Source: Alistipes sp. CAG:514
Lineage (GTDB): Bacteria > Bacteroidota > Bacteroidia > Bacteroidales > UBA932
DNA length: 64,000 bases
Reading direction: 5' to 3'
NCBI GenBank assembly: GCA_000431015.1
Contig: HF986083.1
Span: forward strand, 56,075-120,074
The translations under genes were made by a program, and so were the position numbers. Of the stretch, positions 25,321 to 34,556 are shown piece by piece (within the stretch, counting starts at the first letter, position 1; every line of letters begins with the position of its first letter). The notes beneath the pieces are model-generated. The model did no database searches and had not been told where the DNA came from. It saw only the letters and a list, made by a program, of their open reading frames with translations.

Positions 25321-26552
25321 ACTTAAGAATATTCATAAAACCACTCCTGGCGCTTCTTCCCGTCCTCATCGGCGGGATTGACGCCTCCGCGCGGCAGGCC
25401 GATTCGACAAAGTACACGCACCGTGTCGGAGTGAATGTCCGTCCGTCGCACATCATGCCGACGCACAGGTTCTTCAGGGGTGAGAACGAACTGGGGAAAC
25501 GGCTCTCCGCAAGCGGATCCGCCCACCTTCAGTATTCCTTCTCATTTCCGCAAAGCAGCCGTTTCGGAAAAACATATCCGACTGCCTATCAAGGAATAGG
25601 ACTGGCTTGGAACACCTTCTTCGACCAAAAGGAAATAGGCTCACCAGCCGCCGTCTACGTTTTTCAAGGAGCAAGGCTGGCAAGCATCGCGCCCAGATTG
25701 TCACTGAACTACGAATGGAATTTCGGCGTGTCCTTCGGATGGCACCCCTACGATCCGAACGGCGAGATTCTCGGCTACGAGAACAGCATGAACCTCGTTG
25801 TCGGATCAAGGGTCAACGCCTACATCAATTTCGGCTTGCTGCTTTCGTGGCAACCTTTTGACAACTGGACACTTTCCGCCGGAGCCGACCTGACCCATTT
25901 CTCCAACGGCAACACAAGCTATCCGAACGCCGGGGTGAACACCATAGGAGGCAGAGTCGGCGTGACACGGAGTTTCGGTCCTTCGGGACACCTATTGACA
26001 TCCAAGGCAAAGCGGTCTTCGGATTGTTCCTTTACTGATGGCACGAGACCTGCCTCCAGGATGACCTACGACATCCTTCTGTACGGAGCCGGCAGGACCA
26101 AGGGGCTGATCTGGCACGACTCCCCTTACATCGCGGAAGGCAGTTTCGGAATATTAGGACTGAATGTCAGCCCGTTATACCGTGTGAACAAATTCTTCAG
26201 AGCCGGCGCGTCACTTGATGTCCAGTACGACGAGAGCGCCAATGTCATCGACCATGTCGCCGGGACCGATGAGGATGGAAACATCCGTTTCTACCGCCCG
26301 CCACTGAACGAACAGCTAGGCATAGGTGTTTCGTTGAGAGCCGAGTTCGTCATGCCGGTCTTCTCGGTCAACATCGGCTTTGGCCGCAACGTGATCTATA
26401 AAGGAGACGAGCTGAAGGGGTTCTATCAGACTCTTGCCCTGAAAACCGACATCCACAAAGGGCTGTACCTTCACATTGGTTACAAACTCCACGACTTCCA
26501 CGACCCGAACAATCTGATGCTGGGTCTTGGCTGGCGCTTCGGCAACCGTTAA
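25317..26552 (+). CDS. Acyloxyacyl hydrolase / PagL-like lipid A deacylase
   Basis: PagL-type outer-membrane enzymes remove 3-O-acyl chains from lipid A. The 411-residue protein starts with a signal peptide (IKPLLALLPVLIGG...ASA) and shows alternating beta-barrel strands. The catalytic His-x-Ser region is visible as ADLTHFSNGNTSYPN (about residues 190-204). A second half with similar strands makes it about twice the size of Pseudomonas PagL, as in Bacteroidota acyloxyacyl hydrolase family members. It is translationally coupled to the preceding lipoprotein gene, hinting at an outer-membrane complex. Activity on lipid A is inferred. Confidence 0.78.
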   Translation: MNLRIFIKPLLALLPVLIGGIDASARQADSTKYTHRVGVNVRPSHIMPTHRFFRGENELGKRLSASGSAHLQYSFSFPQSSRFGKTYPTAYQGIGLAWNTFFDQKEIGSPAAVYVFQGARLASIAPRLSLNYEWNFGVSFGWHPYDPNGEILGYENSMNLVVGSRVNAYINFGLLLSWQPFDNWTLSAGADLTHFSNGNTSYPNAGVNTIGGRVGVTRSFGPSGHLLTSKAKRSSDCSFTDGTRPASRMTYDILLYGAGRTKGLIWHDSPYIAEGSFGILGLNVSPLYRVNKFFRAGASLDVQYDESANVIDHVAGTDEDGNIRFYRPPLNEQLGIGVSLRAEFVMPVFSVNIGFGRNVIYKGDELKGFYQTLALKTDIHKGLYLHIGYKLHDFHDPNNLMLGLGWRFGNR

Positions 26553-26583
26553 GTAATCCTTTTATTTTTTAACGCTTACTAAG
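26549..26583. repeat. AAGTAATCC / AACGCTTACT box pair, copy 1
   Basis: AAGTAATCC (26551-26559) and AACGCTTACTAAG (26571-26583) lie between the convergent hydrolase and CNNM stops. AGTAA pairs with TTACT across a short A/T-rich loop, giving an imperfect hairpin that may terminate both genes. Related copies occur at 51155 and 55841. Confidence 0.5.
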
Positions 26584-26603
26584 CAGCCAGTTCAGGGAAA
26601 ATA

Positions 26604-27686
26604 TTACTTGACAGATTCCTGATTGCCACCGTCTTCCTTTGGAAGCACAATGGGGCGGAAGCGTTTCTGACGGCGTTCCCAACGCTCGCGTGCAAACTGC
26701 TGCATGTCGATCGCCTGGTCGTTCTCGTCGATGATCTCCAGGCCGAGGATCGTCTCGATGATGTCCTCCATGGTGATGATGCCCTGGAAGCAGCCATATT
26801 CATCAATGATGAGGGCGATCTGCTCGTGCTTCTTGAGCAGTTCCTCCCAGATGTAGCCGCAGGAGTCCTCCTCCTTGAAGAAGGAGATCGGGCGTTTCAG
26901 CTCCACCAGCCTCTTGTCGAACTCATCGTCCGCCAGTCCCTCAAGGGCATCGCTCAGAAGGATGTAGCCGGTGATGTATTCAGGCGAATCGGCGTAGACA
27001 GGGATCCTGGAGAAATGCAGGTAAGTCTCGTTCTTGTAGAAGTTCTTCAGCGTCATGTTCTCCTGGGCGGTCATCGCCACGATCCTCGGAGTCATCACGT
27101 CGCACGCCTGCACGTTGTCCAGCTTCATTATGTTCTGGATAACCTTGTTCTCGTCGGAGTCGATCACGCCTTCCTCCAATCCGATGTTAGCCATTGCGGT
27201 CACCTCTTCCCTGCTGACGGTCGCCTCGTCATCATCCTTGCTCAACAAGTTGGTGATCAACTGCACCATGATCACAAGAGGCCACATCAGCACAGTCAGG
27301 AAAGAGATCACCGAGGTCACGAAGCCCATCAGATTCTTCCAGTAAGTAGTTCCGATGGTCTTAGGCACGATCTCCGAGAAGACCAGCACAAGCAATGTGG
27401 TCAAAGCAGAGATGATACCGAACCAAGTACTACCGAACAGTATTGTGGCCTGACGGCCCACTGCCGCCGCACCCAAGGTGTTGGCGATCGTGTTCAACGA
27501 CAGGATCGCCGCCAGAGGCCTGTCCGGATCGGATTTGTACTTGAGGAACTTCTCCGCCGGCTTGTACCCCTGCTCCTTCTTCATCGTGATGAAAGAGATC
27601 GGCGTCGACATCAACACCGATTCCAGTAGCGAGCAGAGGAACGACACACCCAGCGTCGCCAGCATGTAAACTATAAGCAGAGCCAT
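26604..27686 (-). CDS. CNNM/HlyC-type membrane protein with CBS pair
   Basis: The 360-residue protein has an N-terminal DUF21/CNNM membrane domain with about four hydrophobic segments (for example MALLIVYMLATLGVSFLCSLLE and SEIVPKTIGTTYWKN, the latter the conserved cytosolic hinge). A CBS pair follows at about 200-330 (DVMTPRIVAMT and QGIITMEDIIETILGLEI). It lacks the C-terminal CorC_HlyC domain of longer homologues. Members are implicated in Mg2+ or other divalent cation efflux and homeostasis; the haemolysin label is historical. A TATATTTG promoter element lies just upstream. Confidence 0.87.
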   Translation of the reverse strand: MALLIVYMLATLGVSFLCSLLESVLMSTPISFITMKKEQGYKPAEKFLKYKSDPDRPLAAILSLNTIANTLGAAAVGRQATILFGSTWFGIISALTTLLVLVFSEIVPKTIGTTYWKNLMGFVTSVISFLTVLMWPLVIMVQLITNLLSKDDDEATVSREEVTAMANIGLEEGVIDSDENKVIQNIMKLDNVQACDVMTPRIVAMTAQENMTLKNFYKNETYLHFSRIPVYADSPEYITGYILLSDALEGLADDEFDKRLVELKRPISFFKEEDSCGYIWEELLKKHEQIALIIDEYGCFQGIITMEDIIETILGLEIIDENDQAIDMQQFARERWERRQKRFRPIVLPKEDGGNQESVK

Positions 27687-27707
27687 AGGATTTCTTAATA
27701 TCTCCTA

Positions 27708-27715
27708 CAAATATA
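27708..27715 (-). promoter_or_regulatory. -7 element for the CNNM gene
   Basis: TATATTTG on the minus strand fits TAnnTTTG, 22 bases upstream of the ATG. Confidence 0.5.
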
Positions 27716-27821
27716 GCACAAATTTCATCTTTCCGCCTAAAATACTATCGCCTGACTCACAAATATCCCGGAGATCGAACCTTCTTCGCCTAACTCACAA
27801 CCTTACTCCGTAAGATCGGAT

Positions 27822-29114
27822 CTACTTTATACGGAGGAAGGAGTAGCCGAAGCGTTCGCAGGCGGCGCGCTCAAGGGATTCGCGGTCGTCCGGGTGGGCG
27901 ATGGAGATCAGGGCACGGGCGCGCTCGGCGAGATTCTTGTTGCGGAGATAGACACAACCATATTCAGTCACAACGTATTGCGTCTGGAATCTGGTGGTGA
28001 CCACGCCGGCTCCCGGAGCCAGGTTGGCGACAATCTTGCCGCGGCCTTTCCCGGTGCGGGAAGGGAGGGCTATGAATGTCTTGCCTCCTTCGGACAGGGC
28101 GGCTCCGTACATGAAGTCGTGCTGTCCCCCGACGCTGGAGAAGATCTTCTCGCCTATGCTGTCGGCGCAGATCTGACCGGTAAGGTCAACCTCGATAGCC
28201 GAGTTGATGGCCATGGCGTTAGGGTTCTGACGGATCCGTTGCGGGTCATTAGTCCAGCTGACATCGTAGAAGACGGCATCCTTGTTATGGTCCAGGTACT
28301 CATACATGTGGCGGGAGCCGAGAGCCAGACAGGCCACGCTGCGCCCCGGCTCGATCTTCTTCAAGGAGTTGTCGATAACGCCCGACTGCATAAGGCGGAA
28401 CACGCCGTCCGTCATCGCCTCGGTGTGGAGACCGAGGTGCTTGTGATCCTTCAGGCCGTTCAGAGTCGCGTTCGGGATGCCGCCCACACCGATCTGGAGG
28501 GTGGCGCCGTCAGGAATCTCGGCGGCGATGTAGGAGCCGATCGCCGACTCGATCTCCGTCGGCGGGCCGAACTGCATGTCCACCGGCGGATCGTCACACT
28601 CAACAGCGGCGGTGATCTGCGACTCATGGATCATGGCGGTGCCGTAGAGGTACGGAATGCTCTTGTTGACCTGTGCGATCACAATCTTGGCGGACTCCAC
28701 GGCAGGTTGCGCCAGATCCGCGGAAATGTTGTAGCTGCAATAGCCGTTCTCGTCAGGAAGCGAGCAGTTGATGCACGCCACATCGACAGGAATCTCATGA
28801 CGGCGGATGAGCGACGGGAGTTCGCCCAGAAAACCCGGAATAAGGCTTCCGTAGCCCTGTGCGACATATTCCCGCTGATCCGCGCAGAGGAAAAGGCTGT
28901 TCACGAAGAATGATTCCTTGTACTCCGGCCTGCAGAAAGGAGCGGGACCCTTGGTGATGTTGAATCCGGAGACGATGTTGACTCCGCGAAGCTCATCCGC
29001 GCGGCGGGCAAGAGCCTCCTGGATGATCACAGGAACAGCGGTGCTGCCCTGAAAGAAGACCCAGTCACCTGACTTTACGAGTTTTACGGCCTCGTCAGCG
29101 CTAACGTATTTCAT
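27822..29114 (-). CDS. Acetyl-CoA hydrolase/transferase family CoA-transferase
   Basis: The 430-residue cytoplasmic enzyme is related to acetyl-CoA:succinate, propionyl-CoA:succinate and 4-hydroxybutyrate CoA-transferases. Seen: the GVGGIPNA oxyanion loop (about 215-222), the GLHTEAMTDGVF block carrying the likely catalytic Glu, VGGQHDFMYGA, and the C-terminal EYGCVYLRNKNLAERARALISIAHPDDRE signature (quoted in part: RALISIAHP). The ATG at 29114 is chosen because family homology begins there (MKYVSADEAVKL); the longer frame adds an unlikely leader. Its position after the iorAB-aminotransferase unit suggests conversion of acyl-CoA products to acids. Confidence 0.85.
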   Translation of the reverse strand: MKYVSADEAVKLVKSGDWVFFQGSTAVPVIIQEALARRADELRGVNIVSGFNITKGPAPFCRPEYKESFFVNSLFLCADQREYVAQGYGSLIPGFLGELPSLIRRHEIPVDVACINCSLPDENGYCSYNISADLAQPAVESAKIVIAQVNKSIPYLYGTAMIHESQITAAVECDDPPVDMQFGPPTEIESAIGSYIAAEIPDGATLQIGVGGIPNATLNGLKDHKHLGLHTEAMTDGVFRLMQSGVIDNSLKKIEPGRSVACLALGSRHMYEYLDHNKDAVFYDVSWTNDPQRIRQNPNAMAINSAIEVDLTGQICADSIGEKIFSSVGGQHDFMYGAALSEGGKTFIALPSRTGKGRGKIVANLAPGAGVVTTRFQTQYVVTEYGCVYLRNKNLAERARALISIAHPDDRESLERAACERFGYSFLRIK

Positions 29115-29236
29115 AAAATAATGTTCAATAAATAACTCAACTTTCGCAAGTAGGCAATCACCTGCTGTCAAATACATTATCTCACGTTCGGAGGTGATTG
29201 CCCACCCACATCATTTAACGTTACCCCCTCCCTAAA

Positions 29237-29309
29237 TCCCTCCCCTCGGGGGAGGGACTTGCTTTCACTGCAAGCAGTGAAGAAGAGTGGTGTTTCGCAA
29301 ATGCGAAAC
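29237..29309. repeat. Three consecutive small hairpins
   Basis: Three perfect stems occur in 73 bases between two minus-strand genes: TCCCTCCCC with GGGGAGGGA (29237-29257), CACTGC with GCAGTG (inside 29265-29280), and GTTTCGCA with TGCGAAAC (29292-29309). The first resembles C/G-rich intergenic repeats common in Bacteroidota. They could end the iorAB-aminotransferase transcript or act as processing sites. Confidence 0.55.
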
Positions 29310-29321
29310 TTGAGTAAATAA

Positions 29322-30638
29322 TTAATTACCAAGTTCTTGAAGCTTTACAAACGCTCCAAGCCTCTCATCCATGCCGCGGAAATCCTTCTCGGAGTTCAGG
29401 AGCGACACGCAGACTCTGATCCCCTCACGGGAACTTCTTGTCGAAACCATGGTGATCGCGCAGACTCCGCAGCGGAGCAGATTCAGAAGCAGCTGGCTGC
29501 CTGTCATTTCCTTGTAGCCGATCGTGAAGAAGAAGCCGTCGCTCACATCCTCGTCCAGATCCTTTTCATACACAAGGTGGAAGCCATGACGAAGGAATAT
29601 CTCCTTGGCCCTTGTAGCCCTGCGGCCATATTCACGCATCTCGCCCACGAAGTCATATTCCCCGTCCGCCGCCGCTCCGAGCATTTTAGCGAAGGCGTAC
29701 TGAGCGGAATGTGAGCAACTTGACGAGTTGACATAGATGTATGTCAGAGAGAAGTTGTCGCCAAAGCGGCCTATGCCGTAACGCTCGCGAAGGGCGGGAT
29801 ACTCACGATTGAAGAGTTTGTCGGAGATCGCCACCATCGCGATCCTCTCCCCGGCGTAACTGAATATCTTGGATGCGGAGATCATCAGCACGCAGTTGTC
29901 GGTGTAGCGCGCCACCGTCGGCTGGAACGGAGGCTGGAACGGCACCGAGCGATCCTTCCGGAAATCCATGCAGAGATAGGCCATGTCCTCAAGGGCGATC
30001 ACATCATACTTGGTGCAAAGTTCTCCGAGATCCTTGAGTTCCTCCTCCGTCAGGCAGCACCAGGACGGATTGTTAGGATTTGAATATACTATCGCGGCCA
30101 CTCGTCTGTCCCCGAACACCTCTTCAAGTTTCTCCCTGAACGCCTTGCCTCTGAAATCATAGAGATCGAACATCCTTGACTTCACGCCAAGCACCTTGGC
30201 CTGGCCATAATGCGACGGGAATCCAGGATTCAGATAGACGACCGTGTCTTTCTCCGGATTTGCCTGGACACTTTCAAGAAGGAGGTTGTAGCATCCTTGC
30301 ATGGAGCCTACCGTCGGCACGATCCCTTCCGGGGAAATGTCAACACCGACAAAGGCCTTGATGAAACGGGAGCCGTTTTCCTTCATCTCCTTGATTCCGC
30401 AGGCCGGAGGATAGACAGAGGCCACGCCGTCCTCCAAGGCGCGCATCTGCGCCTCCACGCCGATTCCGCAGGCCTTCAGGCCAGGGATACCGAACTCCAG
30501 ATGGACGAACTTTTCGCCGGAGATCCTTTCCAGCTCATGGGACACATTGACGCACTGACGGATTGTCGCGTGACCTATGTCAGCGATGTCAAGACTCCGG
30601 AGAACCTCATCTACAACTTGTCTGGAAACCGGTTTCAT
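29322..30638 (-). CDS. Class I/II PLP-dependent aminotransferase
   Basis: The 438-residue fold-type I aminotransferase has YLNPGFPSHYGQAKVLG, the SNPNNPS substrate/PLP block (about 190-196), ALEDMAYLCMDFR, and the PLP lysine in MISASKIFSYAGERI, followed by the phosphate-binding Arg. It overlaps the iorB stop by 4 bases and is therefore translationally coupled to indolepyruvate oxidoreductase. The context argues for an aromatic amino acid or branched-chain substrate that yields a 2-oxo acid for IorAB. Exact substrate is not determinable. Confidence 0.87.
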   Translation of the reverse strand: MKPVSRQVVDEVLRSLDIADIGHATIRQCVNVSHELERISGEKFVHLEFGIPGLKACGIGVEAQMRALEDGVASVYPPACGIKEMKENGSRFIKAFVGVDISPEGIVPTVGSMQGCYNLLLESVQANPEKDTVVYLNPGFPSHYGQAKVLGVKSRMFDLYDFRGKAFREKLEEVFGDRRVAAIVYSNPNNPSWCCLTEEELKDLGELCTKYDVIALEDMAYLCMDFRKDRSVPFQPPFQPTVARYTDNCVLMISASKIFSYAGERIAMVAISDKLFNREYPALRERYGIGRFGDNFSLTYIYVNSSSCSHSAQYAFAKMLGAAADGEYDFVGEMREYGRRATRAKEIFLRHGFHLVYEKDLDEDVSDGFFFTIGYKEMTGSQLLLNLLRCGVCAITMVSTRSSREGIRVCVSLLNSEKDFRGMDERLGAFVKLQELGN

Positions 30639-31225
30639 CTCGAGAAGTTCTTGGAGGCCTCAAGGCCGGCATTGAAGGCAGCGATGTTCATTTCCACCAC
30701 CGCGTCGCCCTTGCGGGAGAACACGCTGGCGATACCCTCGCGGAGCTTCTCCGGCTCAAGTATCTCCATGACGGCAGCCGACGCTCCAAGAAGAGCCATG
30801 TTCGAGCTGCGAGGCGATCCCGCCTCCTTGGCTATGGCGTCGCAGTCCAGGGTGATGACGTTGCCGACTTTCCGAAGCTCAGCGGTGATTTCCTCGACAG
30901 GAGGATAGTTCGGAATGTTCACAAACGGTGTGGAGTTGGTCACTATCCAGCCGCCCTTGGAAAGCCACGGCAGGTAGCGGAGCGCCTCCATCGGCTCCAG
31001 GGAGAGGATCAGATCGCACTCCCCTTCCGGAATCAAGTCGCTCCAGATCGTGTCGGTGCTGATGCGCAGATTACTCTGCACATCCCCGCCTCTCTGGCTC
31101 ATGCCATGCACCTCAGCCTGTTTCAAGTGAAGGTTCTGGTCGAGCGCCGCCCAACCAATCACTGTAGCGATGGAGAGGATCCCCTGTCCTCCAACGCCTG
31201 AAAGTATGATGTCTTTTTTTGCCAT
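30635..31225 (-). CDS. iorB: Indolepyruvate:ferredoxin oxidoreductase, beta subunit
   Basis: IorB is the gamma-domain-like partner of IorA in the oxidative decarboxylation of aryl-pyruvates to aryl-acetyl-CoA with ferredoxin reduction. The 196-residue protein has the characteristic N-terminus LSGVGGQGILSIATVIG, EVHGMSQRGGDVQSNLRIS, and the LEPMEALRYLPWLSKGG region. Length is normal. It lies 18 bases after iorA and overlaps the aminotransferase start by 4 bases. Confidence 0.92.
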   Translation of the reverse strand: MAKKDIILSGVGGQGILSIATVIGWAALDQNLHLKQAEVHGMSQRGGDVQSNLRISTDTIWSDLIPEGECDLILSLEPMEALRYLPWLSKGGWIVTNSTPFVNIPNYPPVEEITAELRKVGNVITLDCDAIAKEAGSPRSSNMALLGASAAVMEILEPEKLREGIASVFSRKGDAVVEMNIAAFNAGLEASKNFSR

Positions 31226-31243
31226 AACAGTTACTCCTTAAAT

Positions 31244-32866
31244 CTATTTGCGTGCCGCGGCGGCGTGGCGCTTGGCGGTCTGTATGCACTCGCGGCGGCA
31301 GATGATGACCGAAACGCCGCTGTAATTGATCTCCTCGTCGATGACCTTCTCCATGTCCGGATAGTTTTTCGGGAGAGGAACAATGGTTCTTATGTGCGCA
31401 GGATCGACTCCAAGCCCCTTGCAGATCTCCTCAAGGCGGCCTGTGCCGGCGGAATCCTGCCCTCCGGTCATGCCGGTAGTAAGGTTGTCGGAAATGCAGA
31501 TCGTGACGCTCGCCCCAGCATTGACACAATCCAGAAGACCGGTCATACCGCTGTGGGTGAAGGTCGAGTCACCGATTACGGCGACAGCCGGCCACACGCC
31601 TGAGTTGGCGGCCCCGAGCGCCATCGTGACGGAAGCACCCATCTCCACACAGGTCTGGAAGGAGTTGAACGGCGGCATGTAGCCAAGCGTGTAGCAGCCT
31701 ATGTCGCTGAACACACGGGCCGAAGGGGCATATTCCTTAAGTACCACATTAAGTGCGGTGTAGAAGTCGCGGTGACCGCAGCCCTGGCAGAGTGCCGGAG
31801 GGCGTGGAACGGTGACCTCTGATTTTGAATATGTCTCCGCAGGCGCAAGCCCGAGAGCCTTGCGTACGCTGTCCGGATTCAGTTCGCCCGTCCTCGGAAG
31901 AGTGCCGTCCAGACGGCCTTTGATGATCCTGGCTCCCTTGGCCTCCGGATCGTAGAGGATGCCGCGGAGACGCTCCTCGATCAGCGGCTGGCCTTCCTCC
32001 ATGACCAGAATGTTGCCGCATGACTCCGCCATCTTCCTGGCGAGAGCCTTAGGGAACGGATAGCGCGTGACCTTGAGGACCGGATAAGGACATCCGTCCG
32101 GATAATTCTCCATCAGATAGTTATAGGCGATGCCGCAGGCAATGACACCCATGCTGTGGTCGGTCCCGTCAACATAGCTGTTGTCACTTGAGGCAACCGA
32201 GTCCTTCTCAAAGCCGATCAGTTCACCGGCCAGTCCGAGAATGCGCTTCCTGGCGTTGACCGGAAGCGTCACCCAATTCTTCTCGTGAGCCTCGTCAGGG
32301 AAGTGAAGCTCGTTCTCCCGGCGGATCTCCCCTGCCTCCACGACAGCCCTGGAGTGCGCCATGCGGGTGGTAAGCCGCATCAGTACAGGAATATGATTGG
32401 CCTCGGAATAGTCAAACGCCTCACGCACCATGTCATAGGCTTCCTGCTGGTTGGACGGCTCAAAGCACGGCATCATTGCAAAGTCAGCGTAGAATCTGGA
32501 ATCCTGCTCGTTCTGCGAGGAATGCTGCGACGGATCATCGCAAGCCACGACCACAAGACCTCCGTTCGCTCCGGTCACCGCGGAATTGACAAAGGCATCG
32601 GCGCACACGTTCATCCCGACATGCTTCATGCACACGAGCGCGCGCTTACCTGAATATGAAACGCCAAGCGCCGACTCCATCGCGGTCTTTTCATTGGAAG
32701 ACCAGTCGCAATGGATTCCGCGCTCTTTGGTAAGAGGGTGAGCCTGGATGTATTCCGTGATCTCAGTCGAAGGCGTGCCGGGATAGGCATACACGCCGGA
32801 AAGCCCTGCATGCAACGCTCCAAGAGCCAAAGCCTCGTCACCCAAAAGAAGTTTCTTTTCCGACAT
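31244..32866 (-). CDS. iorA: Indolepyruvate:ferredoxin oxidoreductase, alpha subunit, without the C-terminal ferredoxin domain
   Basis: IorA binds thiamine diphosphate and decarboxylates aryl-pyruvates. The 540-residue protein has the N-terminal pyrimidine-binding domain (GDEALALGALHAGLSGVYAYPGTPSTEI, in part GVYAYPGTPSTEI), PALCQGCGHRDFY (about 355-367), and the TPP/Mg motif GDSTFTHSGMTGLLDCVN. It ends at IICRRECIQTAKRHAAAARK, with only two cysteines in the tail, whereas archaeal IorA continues into a 2[4Fe-4S] ferredoxin domain with two CxxCxxCxxxC clusters. It is the first gene of a three-gene operon. Electron transfer probably needs a separate ferredoxin or a cluster elsewhere. Confidence 0.9.
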   Translation of the reverse strand: MSEKKLLLGDEALALGALHAGLSGVYAYPGTPSTEITEYIQAHPLTKERGIHCDWSSNEKTAMESALGVSYSGKRALVCMKHVGMNVCADAFVNSAVTGANGGLVVVACDDPSQHSSQNEQDSRFYADFAMMPCFEPSNQQEAYDMVREAFDYSEANHIPVLMRLTTRMAHSRAVVEAGEIRRENELHFPDEAHEKNWVTLPVNARKRILGLAGELIGFEKDSVASSDNSYVDGTDHSMGVIACGIAYNYLMENYPDGCPYPVLKVTRYPFPKALARKMAESCGNILVMEEGQPLIEERLRGILYDPEAKGARIIKGRLDGTLPRTGELNPDSVRKALGLAPAETYSKSEVTVPRPPALCQGCGHRDFYTALNVVLKEYAPSARVFSDIGCYTLGYMPPFNSFQTCVEMGASVTMALGAANSGVWPAVAVIGDSTFTHSGMTGLLDCVNAGASVTICISDNLTTGMTGGQDSAGTGRLEEICKGLGVDPAHIRTIVPLPKNYPDMEKVIDEEINYSGVSVIICRRECIQTAKRHAAAARK

Positions 32867-33101
32867 AACTTATAGCAGTTTTATAGTTTTTGTGTTATTA
32901 CGGCTACAAGTTACGAAAATTCTTAAATATTCAAAAATTTCTTTCAGATTTTAACGCATCCCGACCACTTATCCGCAAATCCTTAAATCCGCCACCCACG
33001 CATGGAAGGTGTGCCGGCAACGGACATGGCAAGACAAGCGATTTAGCGTGTCAAACTGGATGAGGTTGAGCATTCAAGCCGGAAGGATGGCGGGGTGGTA
33101 C

Positions 33102-34337
33102 TCATTTTCTGCCGGAGAATACTCTTTGAGGGAGTTCCATCGCTATGATTATGCCCAGGACTATCGCGATGGCGGCCTTGACGGCGGTGAAGCCGGCTGA
33201 GGCGGAGAGGAAGAACTGGCTGGAGACAAGGTAGTAGGTGAACCAGAATATTCCGGCACCGGGGACGAGCGGGAATATTCCGCAAAGGAGGTAGACGGTG
33301 CTTGGGCATCTGTCCTTGACTGCGGTGAAGCGGGAAAGGATGCAGATGACGGTGGTCGCAGCTATGATCGAGACTGTGGGGCCGAAGTGGCAGAATCTCG
33401 TGAGCATCAGGTAGATGACCCAGCCGATCGCGCCAATGGCTCCTGCGGAGAAGTATTGCTTTCTCGGCGCGCCGAAGAGGATGGCGAAAGCGAAGGTCCC
33501 GATGAAGGCGGCGAGGCACTGCCAAAGGATACCTGCGGTCTGAGGGTTCACTGTCATCCCGCTGAGTTTGATCATCCCGCCGAACAGCCATCCGTCGGCC
33601 ACGAAACTGATGCTGACACCAAGGGCTATGCAGATGAAGCCGAGCATGGCGTCCGTCAGCCTTGTAAGGCCGGCGATGTAGTCGGAGTTCGCCAGATCCC
33701 TGACACCGTTCACGAACGGAACTCCCGGAATCAGAGGCATCACGGCACCAATGATGATGTTGCTGAGACTCTCGCCGAAGCCAAGACGGAAAGAGACGAG
33801 ACACAGGACGGTGGCTACGAGGGCATTGCAGATGCCGCCGACAATCTTCGACAACGAGCCGCTTACGAAGAGGCAGAAGACATAGAGGAGGGCTCCGATG
33901 ACGAAATCGGCGGCGCAGTCCATGAAGCCGCCACCGAACACGGCGCAGAATCCGGCGGCTCCGAAGGCCGAGCCGAGAATCTGTTCCCAAGCGGGCTTCG
34001 GAGGGGCGGTCCTTATCGCCTCCAACCGCTCGCGGGTCTGGGAGAGAGTGTGTTTCCCGGCGGCGATCTCATAGCTCAGCTTGTTGACTTCCACTACCTT
34101 GGAGAGCTGTATTCCACGTATGGGGATGAATTCCACGTTGGCGTACCTACCAAGCGAGCCGGTTGTGAATATGCCGTTGCTGAGCACGAAGAAATGGCCG
34201 GAATCCACCCCGTAATGCGAGGCGATCCGTTCCATCGTGTCCTCCACACGGGAGATTTCCGCTCCGTTCTCAAGGAGGATGTGCCCGGCTATCGAGGCGA
34301 CTTCCAGAACCTCGGTCGTGTTTTCTGTCTCAACCAT
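33102..34337 (-). CDS. Threonine/serine exporter family protein (ThrE; fused DUF1212 + DUF3815)
   Basis: The 411-residue protein has the ThrE N-terminal half, with the conserved AGHILLENGAEISRVEDTMERI start (in part NGAEISRVEDTM) and SNGIFTT, then several hydrophobic helices. A second membrane domain follows (about 270-411), equivalent to the separate small subunit (YjjB/DUF3815) of split exporters. The start at 34337 is set by the promoter: a TATTTTTG element ends 5 bases upstream, so the longer frame would lie inside the promoter. Substrate is inferred from the family. Confidence 0.87.
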   Translation of the reverse strand: MVETENTTEVLEVASIAGHILLENGAEISRVEDTMERIASHYGVDSGHFFVLSNGIFTTGSLGRYANVEFIPIRGIQLSKVVEVNKLSYEIAAGKHTLSQTRERLEAIRTAPPKPAWEQILGSAFGAAGFCAVFGGGFMDCAADFVIGALLYVFCLFVSGSLSKIVGGICNALVATVLCLVSFRLGFGESLSNIIIGAVMPLIPGVPFVNGVRDLANSDYIAGLTRLTDAMLGFICIALGVSISFVADGWLFGGMIKLSGMTVNPQTAGILWQCLAAFIGTFAFAILFGAPRKQYFSAGAIGAIGWVIYLMLTRFCHFGPTVSIIAATTVICILSRFTAVKDRCPSTVYLLCGIFPLVPGAGIFWFTYYLVSSQFFLSASAGFTAVKAAIAIVLGIIIAMELPQRVFSGRK

Positions 34338-34341
34338 AGTG

Positions 34342-34349
34342 CAAAAATA
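34342..34349 (-). promoter_or_regulatory. -7 element immediately upstream of the ThrE-family start
   Basis: TATTTTTG on the minus strand is 5 bases from the ATG at 34337. With initiation about 7 bases after the -7 box, the transcript would be essentially leaderless. Confidence 0.55.
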
Positions 34350-34556
34350 CAATAAATCTTTTAGAAACTATGCCGGAGGTTTATGGTTCAGACTCTGTTC
34401 TTATGCATCGGCAGACTCAACATTAGACGGGAACATATTCACCGTAAAAGCCGCCCGCGGAGTCGCAAATGTGACACTACGGGCGGGATTCGCCGCAAAC
34501 AGCGCCAGCGGAGTCACGGTGGATTCTCCGGAATCAGACGCGCGGCGGGCTATCGG

